Shown one piece after another: positions 1 to 9,468 of a DNA stretch of 64,000 bases. A model generated the notes under the pieces. That model ran no database searches, was not told the DNA's origin, and saw only the letters and a program-made list of their open reading frames with translations. The DNA comes from Caballeronia hypogeia (GTDB taxonomy: Bacteria; Pseudomonadota; Gammaproteobacteria; Burkholderiales; Burkholderiaceae). The stretch is from positions 1 through 64,000 of the forward strand of contig NZ_FCOA02000020.1 of NCBI RefSeq assembly GCF_001544875.2, given 5' to 3'. The translations under genes and the position numbers were made by a program. Every line of letters begins with the position of its first letter. Position 1 is the first letter of the stretch.

Positions 1-634
1 CGGTGCTCGATGCTTGCCCATTTTGGCACCCCCTTTTTCCAAAGGATAGGTGTCCGTTTTGGCGGGTCAATCTCAAAAAGGACGCGTCGAGGACATGAGA
101 GGCACTCGAATTTTGCTGCCCGTTTGACCGAATAGCGGCCATCTGCCTCGATGTCGGCGACCGTCTCTTCATGGCCGAGAACAGCAGCTCGATGAGCCTT
201 CTACAGAGCTGACATTTAGGTCGCTCGCGTGAGCTTTTTCTATGATCTGTCTGAAAGCGAACAAACGGCCATGAAGGGACCTTGTTTCGTGGCATCGCTC
301 GCACCTTCAGAAGGCCGGTCAACTCAGTAAACTGTCATTCGGAATACGCGGGCAGTACCGACGGGTAGCGAGCGCCTACGACTTGCTTCCGTTGCCGAGC
401 TTCGGCCGTTCAGCGCACGGCCCGTTGCCCCCGCAGGTACAGGAGACAGAGTTTGGGCGTCGTCGAGCAAGTGATCAAGGATCGTAGCCGCCGCACAAGA
501 GATGGTCGCGACCTCAAATGATCACGTACACGTTGCCGACTTCCGGACTATTATCCGCTCATGACTGGATAAGCTACGCTTGCACGGTGACTGGATGCCC
601 GCTGGGTGCGGCTGTCAGGGCAAAGGAGGGAAAC
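1..634. other. Left-edge region without a supported gene
   Basis: I see no convincing coding region. Two similar 13-bp words lie at 15-27 (tgcccattttggc) and 51-63 (tgtccgttttggc). Repeated subterminal words of this kind occur at the ends of some IS21-type elements, so this may be the edge of an insertion sequence lying outside the window. That reading is inference. The rest up to the haemagglutinin start holds only short frames with no recognisable protein. Confidence 0.3.
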
Positions 635-3004
635 ATGCAACGCTCGGCGTCGTGTTCATGTATTCGCGCCCCAAGTCAAAGTTATTGCCCGATGCGATCG
701 TTCGTGCTCGGCCTGACGTTTGCCTACGCCATCGCTGGATACGCCGCTCCGCCGCTTCCGAGCGGGGGACAGTTCGTCGCAGGCAGCGGGGCTATAGTGA
801 CCGGCGGCCAGTCGGTCACGATCAACCAGACGTCGTCGCGCGGCGTCATCGACTGGCGCAACTTTTCGATCGGGTCGTCGCGCACGGTGACCTTCAACAA
901 CGGCAGCGGCGCGACGCTCAATCGGGTGACGGGCGGCGATCCGTCCGCGATTGCGGGGCAAATGCACGCGAGCGGCAGCGTTTATCTCATCAATCCGCAG
1001 GGTGTGCTCGTGGCTCCCAACGGCGTGATCGCGACGGGCGGGCGCTTCGTAGCATCGGCCCTGACTATCGATCCGAACGCCTTCATGCAAGGCGGGCCGC
1101 TCACTTTTTCGGGCGGAGGCAACGGTGCGGTAATCAATCTCGGCAAAATCGGTTCGAGCGGCGGCGACGTGTTGCTCGTGTCGCGCATGGCGGTGATTAA
1201 CGCCGGAAGCATCGATGCGCCGAAGGGAACGGTTGAACTGGTGGCAGGCAATCAGGTGCTGTTGCAGGACGCGTCCGGCGGGCAACAGGTATTCGTGCAA
1301 GCAGGAAGCGGTGGCACGGTGATAAACGCGGGCACGATCGAGGCGGCGCAAGCCAGCTTGCAAGCGGCTGATGGCAACGTGTATGCCCTCGCGGGCAACA
1401 GCGCTGCGATACGTGCGACCGGCACTACGACCCGCGATGGTCACGTCTGGCTCGTCGCCGACAAGGGCGAAGTTCATGCGGACGGCACGATCATCGCGAC
1501 GAATGCGGACGGTAGCGGCGGTGCCGTTGACACGCGCGCATCGACGCTCGACATTGGCAACGCGACGGTGCTTGCGGGCCATTGGACGTTGAGCGCGCCG
1601 ATATTCACGATCGACGGGAACGCTGCCAGTGCCATCTCGCGCAGCCTAGGCAAGGGCACATCGACGAACGTTATGACGACAGGCGCGAACGGCGATATCA
1701 CAGTGAACGGCAACGTCGAGTGGCAAGGCGGCGCATCGCTTGCGCTGAATGCCGCGCATAGCGTGTCGATCGTCCCCGGTGCGGGTATTCGCAACATCGG
1801 CGGCGGCAATCTGACCGTTCGCGCCGATGCAACGGGTGTCAACAACGGCGGCGGCGCCGGCAATCAAGGCACGATCGATTGGTCGCGAAGCAGCGGCATC
1901 GTCAGTCTGTTCTACGACATGAACAGTAGTTATTCGGCCGGCACTCTGCTCGCCAATCGATGCTGGCCGGGCTTGCCCTTCAGCGGCTACGTCACGCAGA
2001 TCACGGCGTACAAGCTCGTGAACAACGCCACGGACCTCGGGAATGTGTCGCGCGATCTGAAGGGCAACTACGCGCTCGGCAAGGATATCGACCTGAAGAC
2101 GACGCAGAGTACCTCCTTCAATCCGATCGCCCCGGCCGACACCGCACCGTTTGCCGGGCAGTTCGATGGCTTCGGCCATGTCGTCAGCAACCTGAATATC
2201 CAGGTCCCAATTCAGGGATACGTACGGTATGCCGGGATGTTCGGCGTGATCGGATCGGGCGGCGTCGTGCGGAACCTCGGGGTGGCGAACGCCAGCGTCG
2301 AGGGCGGTATGGGCGGCAGTTACGGCGCGCTCGCCGGCCGCAACGATGGCGTCATCGCGTATGCATGGTCAACCGGTGGAGTCGGGTCGGGTGCGCCGTT
2401 CGGCGGCATCGGGGGCGGCGGTCTCGTCGGGTGGAACAAGGGCACGATAGAACGGTCGTGGAGCGGCGCATCGGTCGGCGGCAATGGTTCCTATGGTGGT
2501 CTCGTCAACCAGAACGATGGCTGGATCGTGCAGTCCTATGCGAGCGGTTCGATCAACGTCGGCGGCTCACATGGGAGCGGCGGAGGTCTGGTCGGCGTGA
2601 ACACCGGGCTCATTCAGCAATCGTATGGCACGGGCCGTGTCGGCTCGCTGGTAGGAGACGGCGCACTGGTCGAATACAACGCCAGCACGGGCGTAATCGA
2701 GGAGTCTTTTGCCGTGGGGTGGTCCAGTGATCGACCCACGCCCGATACCTATGGCGCCATCGCCACGATGAACTCGGGGACGATCCGCAACGACGTTTAC
2801 TGGAACAAGGAAACCACGAATCACCCGAACGCGGTGCATTTCGCAGAGGGCGGCAGCGCGCCGCCCCCGACGAACGGACTGACCACTGCGCAGATGAGCA
2901 ATCCGGCGAGCTTCGTGTCGTGGAACTTCGGGCCGTCAGGCGTCTGGGCGATGCCCGCCGGCGCGACGTATCCCGTATTGCGGTGGCAACTGACGGCGCA
3001 TTGA
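635..3004 (+). CDS. Filamentous haemagglutinin-like exoprotein with GLUG repeats
   Basis: This 789-residue protein resembles the secreted TpsA partner of two-partner (type Vb) secretion. I chose the ATG at 635 because an aaaggaggg ribosome-binding site ends 5 bases before it; an in-frame start at 518 lacks one. A signal peptide ends near the AGYAAPPLP stretch. The next ~150 residues form the haemagglutination-activity (TPS) domain, with the typical GVIDWRNFSIG and NPQGVLVAPNGVIATGG motifs that seed beta-helix folding. The middle is glycine- and asparagine-rich beta-helix sequence. The last ~250 residues carry GLUG-type repeats (GGLVGWNKG, GGLVGVNTG). The protein is short for a haemagglutinin, lacks an obvious C-terminal anchor, and no TpsB (FhaC-like) transporter gene is visible nearby. 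Family assignment is strong; export route and role are inference. Confidence 0.85.
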   Translation: MQRSASCSCIRAPSQSYCPMRSFVLGLTFAYAIAGYAAPPLPSGGQFVAGSGAIVTGGQSVTINQTSSRGVIDWRNFSIGSSRTVTFNNGSGATLNRVTGGDPSAIAGQMHASGSVYLINPQGVLVAPNGVIATGGRFVASALTIDPNAFMQGGPLTFSGGGNGAVINLGKIGSSGGDVLLVSRMAVINAGSIDAPKGTVELVAGNQVLLQDASGGQQVFVQAGSGGTVINAGTIEAAQASLQAADGNVYALAGNSAAIRATGTTTRDGHVWLVADKGEVHADGTIIATNADGSGGAVDTRASTLDIGNATVLAGHWTLSAPIFTIDGNAASAISRSLGKGTSTNVMTTGANGDITVNGNVEWQGGASLALNAAHSVSIVPGAGIRNIGGGNLTVRADATGVNNGGGAGNQGTIDWSRSSGIVSLFYDMNSSYSAGTLLANRCWPGLPFSGYVTQITAYKLVNNATDLGNVSRDLKGNYALGKDIDLKTTQSTSFNPIAPADTAPFAGQFDGFGHVVSNLNIQVPIQGYVRYAGMFGVIGSGGVVRNLGVANASVEGGMGGSYGALAGRNDGVIAYAWSTGGVGSGAPFGGIGGGGLVGWNKGTIERSWSGASVGGNGSYGGLVNQNDGWIVQSYASGSINVGGSHGSGGGLVGVNTGLIQQSYGTGRVGSLVGDGALVEYNASTGVIEESFAVGWSSDRPTPDTYGAIATMNSGTIRNDVYWNKETTNHPNAVHFAEGGSAPPPTNGLTTAQMSNPASFVSWNFGPSGVWAMPAGATYPVLRWQLTAH

Positions 3005-3310
3005 GAACCCTTTGCGGCCCGTAACGTCGCCTCATTTAGCGACCGCACTTATTCAGGATGCGACCTTCGTTCGGACAAGTGGCGAGCGGAAGAAGAGGGT
3101 CGAAACTGTGAGTTGGCGAATGCACGAGGTGGCCGTCCCGCTTCGCGACGACGTTAAGTCGGCACCCCCCAGTTTGCTGACGTAAAAGATAGCCTCATCG
3201 TACATCGGCAAACGCCGAGGTCTGCTGGACAGATCGCCTGGCGATTGACCGGAGCTCCGAACACAACGGGGCGTCCGGCAGGCATGGGTCCAAGTGCCGG
3301 CGCCCTCCTC
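3005..3310. other. Convergent intergenic region
   Basis: About 300 bases lie between the stop of the haemagglutinin-like gene and the stop of the trbM-like gene, which are transcribed toward each other. I see no supported gene and no clear hairpin followed by a T-tract. Confidence 0.4.
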
Positions 3311-3898
3311 CTAGTAGCGCACCCGCTGCTGCCACGTCCGATCAACGAAAACGTCGATGGCTCGCGGATTCTGCGCGGGCTGCCACAGCACTTTGTCAAA
3401 GACGTTCACGGTGTACGCATTGTCGTAGGTACCGGTCGTGTACGAGCCGAGCTGCTTGCCGACGCACGCCCGCGCACCCGTGCTATAGGCGTAGTCGTTC
3501 TGGATCTCGGATACCTGCGGCTGTCCCGTCTGTTCGAATGATCCATCGCCGCCCCACGATCCCGGCGCATTGTCGCCCGATCTCTGATGCCCTTGCACGG
3601 CAACCGATCCGCGCACGGCAGGTTGTAGCGGGGCTGGACAAGGGTCATACGCGTCATAGACCTCTCGCGCGTAGCTCGAGCCATCATTGCCGTCCGCTTG
3701 ATCGCACTTCGGGAATGGCCGACCTCTGCCGAGATCGTGATAGAGCTGATCGATTGGCGGAACGCAGTCCGACACTCCTTTCGGGCCACCGTTCGACGCT
3801 GGATTGGCTAGACACAGCAGCACCTTGCAACCGTACTCGGACGCGTGTGCGGATGCGGCAACGCCGATGATGAACAGCACGACGATCAGTTTCTTCAT
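3311..3898 (-). CDS. TrbM/KikA-like conjugal transfer protein
   Basis: This 195-residue exported protein starts with a classic signal peptide (MKKLIVVLFIIGVAASAHA). The mature part begins YGCKVLLCLANP, followed by a GGPKGVSDCVPPIDQLYHDL stretch with several cysteines. That pattern matches the TrbM/KikA family found in IncN, IncP and related conjugation operons, where the protein is periplasmic and its exact role is unclear. A GGAGA ribosome-binding site precedes the ATG. It lies 40 bases after virB1 on the same strand and is the last gene of the T4SS operon. The C-terminal half is less conserved and rich in glycine and tyrosine. The family call rests on the N-terminal cysteine pattern and on the neighbourhood. 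Confidence 0.72.
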   Translation of the reverse strand: MKKLIVVLFIIGVAASAHASEYGCKVLLCLANPASNGGPKGVSDCVPPIDQLYHDLGRGRPFPKCDQADGNDGSSYAREVYDAYDPCPAPLQPAVRGSVAVQGHQRSGDNAPGSWGGDGSFEQTGQPQVSEIQNDYAYSTGARACVGKQLGSYTTGTYDNAYTVNVFDKVLWQPAQNPRAIDVFVDRTWQQRVRY

Positions 3899-3938
3899 GG
3901 TATTTTCTCCGAGGCGCGTGTTGCTTGCAAGAAAGCGC

Positions 3939-4859
3939 TCAATTCACGAACCGAACGAACGGGGCGTCCTGCGACGCGCTGTTTGCCGTCGCCCGTCGCG
4001 CCGGTACGGCCTGCGATTCCTGTGACGTCGGCACTTGCTCGGCCCGAGTTTCGGTAACCGCCGGCGCCGCTGCAGCGCTCGGCGTCATGAATTGGACCTT
4101 CACGGCGGAACCCTTGCTGGACCCCGCAATCGCGGACGCGGCAGGCTGGTCACTCTCCTGCGCCCCTTCCGCAAAGATGACCCACTGCGCCGTCGCCGCG
4201 CGTGCCATGGGCGTCGTCGGCCGAGTAGCTGGGTGAACGGCCACTGGACCCTCGGAGCCTTCGGGCTTCACAGCCGGTACGACCGGAATCGGAATCGGCG
4301 GAGCGGCCTCCATGGCGTTCGCAACGACCTTCTGCACATAGCTCGACTGGCCGGCTTTTTCCGATCGGAAGCCGCGCGTGAAGTTGCCCGAGTAATAGCA
4401 ACTGAACGCGGCCCGCAAAGCGCGTTGATCGTCACTGATCTGCGCCTTGGCCCGAAGAAAGCAATCTTTGAGAATCGCACCGCCCGCCTTGAGGTTACGG
4501 CACGGGTCGAACACGGTCTCATACCGCTCGCCATACCGGGCGAAGTTGGAGCGGTTGACCTGCCCCAGACCCAACGAGAAGTTAAAGCCCTGCCGCTCCA
4601 GCTCACGGGCCGTCGCCACCGCTTCGGCTAGGCTACGGGGCTGACGCTCGAGGCGGCCGCCCACGACGCCGATCGCATAGGGGTTCCACGACGATTCGGT
4701 ACTTACCACGCCCCTGAGCGTGATCGGATCGACGTCCGGCGCGCACTCGGCCGCCAATTTTTCAAACGACAGGGGCTGCGTCAGCGTTTGCGCTCCAGCA
4801 CACCACGGAACGGCGCCCAGTAAGCTGGTGATCATTGGGAGCAGCTTAGGCGCCTTCAT
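3939..4859 (-). CDS. virB1: VirB1-type lytic transglycosylase
   Basis: This 306-residue periplasmic enzyme is expected to cleave peptidoglycan so that the secretion channel can be built. It has a signal peptide ending near CAGAQ, then a soluble lytic transglycosylase domain at about residues 30-190. The catalytic glutamate is in VVSTESSWNPYAIGV, and LGLGQVNRSNF is the usual second motif. A proline/alanine-rich tail follows. I chose the ATG at 4859 because GGAG lies just upstream; it overlaps the end of virB11 by 14 bases, which suggests translational coupling. An earlier in-frame start at 4895 would lie deep within virB11. The position after virB11 differs from Agrobacterium, where virB1 is first, but is known in other VirB-type operons. 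Confidence 0.9.
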   Translation of the reverse strand: MKAPKLLPMITSLLGAVPWCAGAQTLTQPLSFEKLAAECAPDVDPITLRGVVSTESSWNPYAIGVVGGRLERQPRSLAEAVATARELERQGFNFSLGLGQVNRSNFARYGERYETVFDPCRNLKAGGAILKDCFLRAKAQISDDQRALRAAFSCYYSGNFTRGFRSEKAGQSSYVQKVVANAMEAAPPIPIPVVPAVKPEGSEGPVAVHPATRPTTPMARAATAQWVIFAEGAQESDQPAASAIAGSSKGSAVKVQFMTPSAAAAPAVTETRAEQVPTSQESQAVPARRATANSASQDAPFVRFVN

Positions 4860-5868
4860 ACTGAATCTCCGAGACATAGCGACGACCGTCCCCACCGCGC
4901 TTGAATTGAACCACCACCTGGATGAGCGAGCGGGCGTAGCCGATAATCTGGTCTTTGCCCATCGGTGTGCCGAAGCGCATCACCATCTGCGCGAGCCGGT
5001 CGTACATCAAGCTCGGGCTATCGGCGTGAATCGTCGTAATTGAGCCGGTATGCCCCGAGTTGAGCAGTTCGAGATAGGAGTAGGCTTCCGCGCCGCGCAG
5101 CTCGCCCATGATGGGGCGATCCGGCGTGAGTCGCAGCATCGCTTCCAGCAGGTCCACCGCGGAGACTTTGGCCACGCCCTGCCCGCCACGCGAATAAAGC
5201 ATGTGCAAGCAGTTCCGTTGTGGCGGCCGGATTTCGCGCGAGTCCTCAATCGTGACGACGCGCTCATGGTGGGGAATCTCTTTGAGGAGCGCATTCAGTA
5301 AGGTTGTTTTGCCGGCGTTCGTGCCGGCAGAAATGACGATATTCTTGTGCGCGCGAACCGCGCCACGCAAGAAATCTTCCCATTCGCGGGCCTTGTACAA
5401 CTCCCGTAAGCGATCATCCGAATACGTCTCGTTCGCTACCTTCTGGTTCACATCAGTGAACGCGCCCTGCTTGCTGTACTCCGATAGTCCAATATCGAGC
5501 AGCGTAGGCTTGCGGATACAGAGGGCGATGGTCTGTTCCTCCACCGCCGGCGGCCGAACCACTTGCACGCGGTAACCGCCACGCTCCGCATCGGCGACAC
5601 CATCGGAAAGATCGATCGGAATTGTCGCGGCCAACAACGGCCGCTCCCGGTCGGTTTCCTGATTCGTGTAAGACGCCGTCACATCGGCTAAGGACTCGAG
5701 CAACGGGTAGTTCAAATCCGGCGCGTGCACTCGCTCCATATACCGCAGGCCCTGCCGCCCCAGCCAGAGCTCTCCCGGTCGATTGACAGCCAGCTCAGTG
5801 ACCGCGGAATCATCGAGATAGCCCACAATCGGCGCGAGCTTGGCCCGGAAGGACGCAATCTGCGACAT
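4846..5868 (-). CDS. virB11: VirB11 family T4SS ATPase
   Basis: This 340-residue hexameric traffic ATPase works at the cytoplasmic face of the T4SS and switches it between pilus assembly and substrate transfer. The N-terminal half is the membrane-proximal domain. The C-terminal RecA-like half has Walker A GTNAGKTT, the Asp box (VVTIEDSREI), Walker B region (IMGELRGAEAY) and the His box (GHTGSITTIHADS). Walker A has alanine where glycine or serine is usual (GxxGxGKT), as in some family members. The gene begins 10 bases after virB10, and its stop overlaps the virB1 start. Confidence 0.96.
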   Translation of the reverse strand: MSQIASFRAKLAPIVGYLDDSAVTELAVNRPGELWLGRQGLRYMERVHAPDLNYPLLESLADVTASYTNQETDRERPLLAATIPIDLSDGVADAERGGYRVQVVRPPAVEEQTIALCIRKPTLLDIGLSEYSKQGAFTDVNQKVANETYSDDRLRELYKAREWEDFLRGAVRAHKNIVISAGTNAGKTTLLNALLKEIPHHERVVTIEDSREIRPPQRNCLHMLYSRGGQGVAKVSAVDLLEAMLRLTPDRPIMGELRGAEAYSYLELLNSGHTGSITTIHADSPSLMYDRLAQMVMRFGTPMGKDQIIGYARSLIQVVVQFKRGGDGRRYVSEIQYEGA

Positions 5869-5878
5869 CGCGTGATCC

Positions 5879-7129
5879 TCACTGTATGAACGTCACACCG
5901 TCGGCATGCTTCGACGCTTCGATTTCGTCCTTGTAGATCGACGCGAAGTCGAGATCTTTGTTCACGTAGATGCGAACACGGGAGCCGGCCGGCACGGTGA
6001 TGGTGGGCGGGATATTGATGTACGGCTGCAGCACGGACTCCGAGGTTCGGGCAGCCGCCTCCTGCACCGACTGGCGGTAAGCCGCGGCCGAGTTGTACTG
6101 ATCGCCCGAGCTCACGCCGGCGTTCGACGCGCCAGCGCCGATGATCGATAGCAGCGCGGACATGCCGAAAATTTCGGCAAAATGCGTGTCCACGATGCCA
6201 CCCATGCCGGCCGTGCCGAGCTGGTCCCCTCCTGCACTATCCAGCGCCACTTGCACGCCATCCGGCCGCCGCACCATGTTCCAGATTACGAACAGCCGGT
6301 CCTGGCCCTTGCGTACTTCGGCGCTGTACACTCCGCACACCCGTGAGCCCCACGGGATCAGCTTGTTTCGGTCCTGCGCGCCGTACACATCGCGCTGAAC
6401 GGTCGCGCACACCATGCCTGGCAGATCGGAGATCGCGCGTGGTTCAAGCACCGCTTCGATGACCTTGCCCTGCAAGACCTTGTAGGGGAGGTCATCGATT
6501 TGATTGGCCCGGCTCACCGCCACGCCGTTGCCCGACACCGCACGCGCGAAGCGCGAGTTCGCGTCCTGACCGCCTCGCTCGCCGCTACCCCCACGAAAGG
6601 CGCCGAGCGCACCCGTATTCGCTTGCCCTCGTTCGCCCCCCTCGCTATCCTCGCCGCCGACCGGTTGAGCAGATGCAGATGTCGAATTGGTCGCGTTCGT
6701 CGAGTTAGGTGGAATGATGGCTGACTTCATGCGCGCTTCCAACATGCGCCGCTCTTGCTCTTGACGCTGCATTTCCATCTGTTCGCGCTGGGCTCTCAAC
6801 GGGTCATCGGATTGCGTCGCGCTAACCGGCGTCGTGGCCGGAGAGGAGGCCACTGCCGCGGCGCTGGCCAATTCCTGACGCTTGAGCTTGGGCACAGGTT
6901 TCCGCTCGGGAATGCTGAGGTCGCTCCCGCCAGACGCCGCCGCGCGTTCGCTCGCGCCGTGCTTGAGATACCAAACGGCGCCCAGCACCGCCGCGGCAAC
7001 GACGGCGATCGCGATCCCGCGTAGCTTGGTCTTCCGACCGTCGGCGACCAACGAAGTGTGAGTCTGTTGTTCCCACTCGCGCACGGCCGCCTCGCGGTCT
7101 TCGTGCGGCCTGTCGAGTCGATCGGCCAT
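5879..7129 (-). CDS. virB10: VirB10 T4SS channel protein
   Basis: This 416-residue protein spans both membranes and transmits energy from the inner-membrane ATPases to the outer-membrane pore. Residues ~37-55 form one inner-membrane helix after a charged cytoplasmic tail. A flexible Pro/Ala/Gln-rich periplasmic region follows, then the C-terminal TrbI/VirB10 beta-barrel domain (from about LEPRAISDLPGMVCATVQRDVYG), ending with VPAGSRVRIYVNKDLDF. I chose the ATG at 7129 because it lies one base after the virB9 stop. The longer in-frame start would overlap virB9 by 71 bases. Confidence 0.95.
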   Translation of the reverse strand: MADRLDRPHEDREAAVREWEQQTHTSLVADGRKTKLRGIAIAVVAAAVLGAVWYLKHGASERAAASGGSDLSIPERKPVPKLKRQELASAAAVASSPATTPVSATQSDDPLRAQREQMEMQRQEQERRMLEARMKSAIIPPNSTNATNSTSASAQPVGGEDSEGGERGQANTGALGAFRGGSGERGGQDANSRFARAVSGNGVAVSRANQIDDLPYKVLQGKVIEAVLEPRAISDLPGMVCATVQRDVYGAQDRNKLIPWGSRVCGVYSAEVRKGQDRLFVIWNMVRRPDGVQVALDSAGGDQLGTAGMGGIVDTHFAEIFGMSALLSIIGAGASNAGVSSGDQYNSAAAYRQSVQEAAARTSESVLQPYINIPPTITVPAGSRVRIYVNKDLDFASIYKDEIEASKHADGVTFIQ

Positions 7130-7130
7130 G

Positions 7131-7910
7131 TCAGTGGTCTCCAACCGGACGCATTGAAGTACTCGTCCCGCGCCGATACGGGTTCGCGTTGTTCTGCACA
7201 CAGAGATGGGAATTGCCGTTACGCAAGGTGAACAGACTGGCCGTGCGTTCGACCACGAGGTATTGCCCTTCTCGCCGTGTGTTGACGATCGACTCTGTTC
7301 CGTCGGGACCCACCGTGTACACCGAGGGGATCTCGGCGTTCTGATCGAACAGGAAGTAGGTGAACTGGCCGTCGTCGAACGCCCGGCTCAGTGCAATGGC
7401 GGTCTTGTCGCCCGACGTGCCGTAATCGAGATTGAGCCGGGAGGAATCGAGCCCGTTACTCGCGCGGCGTGAACCGCTCGCACCCGCATAGGTGTTGGTG
7501 TTCGCGTTCGGGTAGACGAAGCGCACGAGGAACGTCATGGAGGCGCGGCTTCTCGAACTATTGAGCTTGAAATAGTAGGTGCGCTTGTCGGTGATCACCG
7601 TCAGATTCGTGGCCGCGTTGGGTTCGACTGGCTTCAAGAAAATCCGGTTCTGGTACGGAACCGTCTGCCATGCAATCGAATCACCTAAGCTCACCACCTT
7701 GACCGTCTCATCGTTAGCAAACTCGATAGACGTCTGATACCCATAGGTCCCGACGATTTCATAGACCTGGTTTGGATCGTATGGCACCTGCTTGACGCGA
7801 TCATCCGTCACCACCGAATGAGGCGACTTCGCGGCGTACGCGGGGACCAAGACCATCGAAATCGACGCGCCGGTGGCAATGGCAACAACAAGGTTTGCGT
7901 TGATTTTCAT
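7131..7910 (-). CDS. virB9: VirB9 T4SS outer-membrane complex protein
   Basis: This 259-residue periplasmic protein joins VirB7 and VirB10 in the outer-membrane core complex. A signal peptide ends near VPAYAAKS. The VirB9/CagX domain follows, recognisable from YDPNQVYEIVGTYGYQTSIEF, the AWQTVPYQNRIFLKPVEPNA segment and the NLTVITDKRTYYFKL beta-strands. The C-terminal part contains the VYTVGPDGTESIVNTRREG and ERTASLFTLRNG signatures. It lies 24 bases after virB8 and directly before virB10. Confidence 0.95.
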   Translation of the reverse strand: MKINANLVVAIATGASISMVLVPAYAAKSPHSVVTDDRVKQVPYDPNQVYEIVGTYGYQTSIEFANDETVKVVSLGDSIAWQTVPYQNRIFLKPVEPNAATNLTVITDKRTYYFKLNSSRSRASMTFLVRFVYPNANTNTYAGASGSRRASNGLDSSRLNLDYGTSGDKTAIALSRAFDDGQFTYFLFDQNAEIPSVYTVGPDGTESIVNTRREGQYLVVERTASLFTLRNGNSHLCVQNNANPYRRGTSTSMRPVGDH

Positions 7911-7934
7911 GGTCCGTTTCCGTATGCAAGCCGG

Positions 7935-8609
7935 CTATTGGCGGCTCAGTTCCTGATCCTTGCGGTATGAGGTGGCGGCAAAGCCCAGGGCGTTTTCCCA
8001 GCGATCACCAAGCACGAGTGGTTTGAACGTGAAGGTGTAGCGAACGAGCGCCGTGTAGTAATCAATCTTGGGGGCACTACCCGGCTTTTCGATGATCGAC
8101 TGGAACGACACCTGATACGCGTCTTTTCCCAGCGAGGTGATGCCGGTGATTTTTGGATAGCGACGGCCACCCGGACCAAGTTGATAATACGGGTTGGTCG
8201 GATTATCGGGGCTGGTCTCTGCGTCATATTGCGCCGCGATTGGCTCTGTTGAGTGCAGCCGACAGAGATCAGCGAAACGTTGTCTCCAGTCAGGGTCGAA
8301 CGTGTTGCAATACATGATGAAGTCGTACACCTGGCTTTGAACAAAGCTTTCCTGCCCCGTAATCGTTTCTCGTGTGACGACCTGCTGTTTCACGACGTGG
8401 CCGTTCGCGTCGATGACCGACACCACCGGAATGACCGTGTGAACGGTCGCGAGGACCGTGACCGCACTTGCCAGACCGCCGACGACGAACAGCAGAAGGC
8501 CAATGAATAGGTACGCACGGTTGCGCTCCTGCTTCAGCTTGTTCGAGCCGCCCAACTGCGCGGCCTGGGTCTTGGTGTCTCCTAGAAATGTTCGCTTGCC
8601 GAATTTCAT
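7935..8609 (-). CDS. virB8: VirB8 T4SS inner-membrane assembly factor
   Basis: This 224-residue bitopic protein nucleates the T4SS at the inner membrane. A short cytoplasmic tail is followed by one hydrophobic helix (about residues 33-60), then the periplasmic NTF2-like VirB8 domain, with DFIMYCNTFDPDWRQ and a conserved YPKITGITSLGKDAYQVSF stretch. The ATG overlaps the virB6 stop by four bases (ATGA), a sign of coupled translation. Confidence 0.93.
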   Translation of the reverse strand: MKFGKRTFLGDTKTQAAQLGGSNKLKQERNRAYLFIGLLLFVVGGLASAVTVLATVHTVIPVVSVIDANGHVVKQQVVTRETITGQESFVQSQVYDFIMYCNTFDPDWRQRFADLCRLHSTEPIAAQYDAETSPDNPTNPYYQLGPGGRRYPKITGITSLGKDAYQVSFQSIIEKPGSAPKIDYYTALVRYTFTFKPLVLGDRWENALGFAATSYRKDQELSRQ

Positions 8610-9466
8610 TTGCCGACGCCTCTTGACATCATCATGCGGGCGAACATCACTAGCGTGCCGGTCGACGACGAGGCACCGCCGGCCAACGCCGATGCCCAGC
8701 TGCGGACGCTCAACATGAATAGGATCAAGACGCCCTCAACGATGACGAGTTGTGCGGTTTGCTCACTGGTAGCAAAGCCGTCCGATTGCGCCGCCTGCCC
8801 CGCAACATCAATCGCATCGCCGAACGCAAGAAAGCCGAAACGTACAATGGCGATCACGAGAATATAGATAAAGCAGAAGGTAAGCATCTTGCTCACCCAG
8901 TTCATAAACCACCGCCGCGTTTCTTCAAACATTAGGAAACCGATGAAGAGAGGACAAAGGACCATCGTGATAGCAAGGCCGAACTTGGCGATCGTCATGT
9001 ACATCAGCGCGAGAACGAACAAACTGCAATTCACAACGAAAAGCAAAATTCCGTCACAAATCATCGCAAACTGATAAAGGTTCACGCTGCGAAGGCGTTC
9101 CGATACAGCTTCCACATTGCCCCATAGTGCGTCGAGCATCTCCGCCGTTGGCTTTCCAGCCATGATCGTGGCGGCCGCGCCTTCCATGAACGATAAGAAG
9201 GCGCTGTAGATCACTTGCGCTAACGCTCCCCAACTAAGGGTGCTGAATACTGCTACTGTCATCACGCACTTTGCCAATACATCTTTCCACTGCATCGGTG
9301 CATGACCAGCGTAGACTTTGTAGCCAAAAAGCGCCCAATAGAGAATCGCAGCTAGGTAGATCGGTGCCGAGATTGCCCCCGCGATAGCGGGATACGTTTG
9401 CGTTAAAAACGACTGCGTGACACCGTCGGCCGCACCGACCAAGCCCTGCAGGGTCAAGGCCGACAT
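8606..9466 (-). CDS. virB6: VirB6/TrbL family polytopic membrane protein
   Basis: This 286-residue inner-membrane protein contributes to the substrate channel. Several hydrophobic helices are visible (around ISAPIYLAAILYWALFGYKVY, VMTVAVFSTLSWGAL, GILLFVVNCSLFVLALMYM, GLAITMVLCPLFIGFLMF, MLTFCFIYILVIAIV and a C-terminal one). The FEETRRWFMNWVSKM loop is typical of VirB6. I chose the ATG at 9466 because GGGGAG lies just upstream; the longer in-frame extension would overlap the preceding gene completely. Its stop overlaps the virB8 start. Confidence 0.93.
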   Translation of the reverse strand: MSALTLQGLVGAADGVTQSFLTQTYPAIAGAISAPIYLAAILYWALFGYKVYAGHAPMQWKDVLAKCVMTVAVFSTLSWGALAQVIYSAFLSFMEGAAATIMAGKPTAEMLDALWGNVEAVSERLRSVNLYQFAMICDGILLFVVNCSLFVLALMYMTIAKFGLAITMVLCPLFIGFLMFEETRRWFMNWVSKMLTFCFIYILVIAIVRFGFLAFGDAIDVAGQAAQSDGFATSEQTAQLVIVEGVLILFMLSVRSWASALAGGASSSTGTLVMFARMMMSRGVGK

Positions 9467-9468
9467 GG

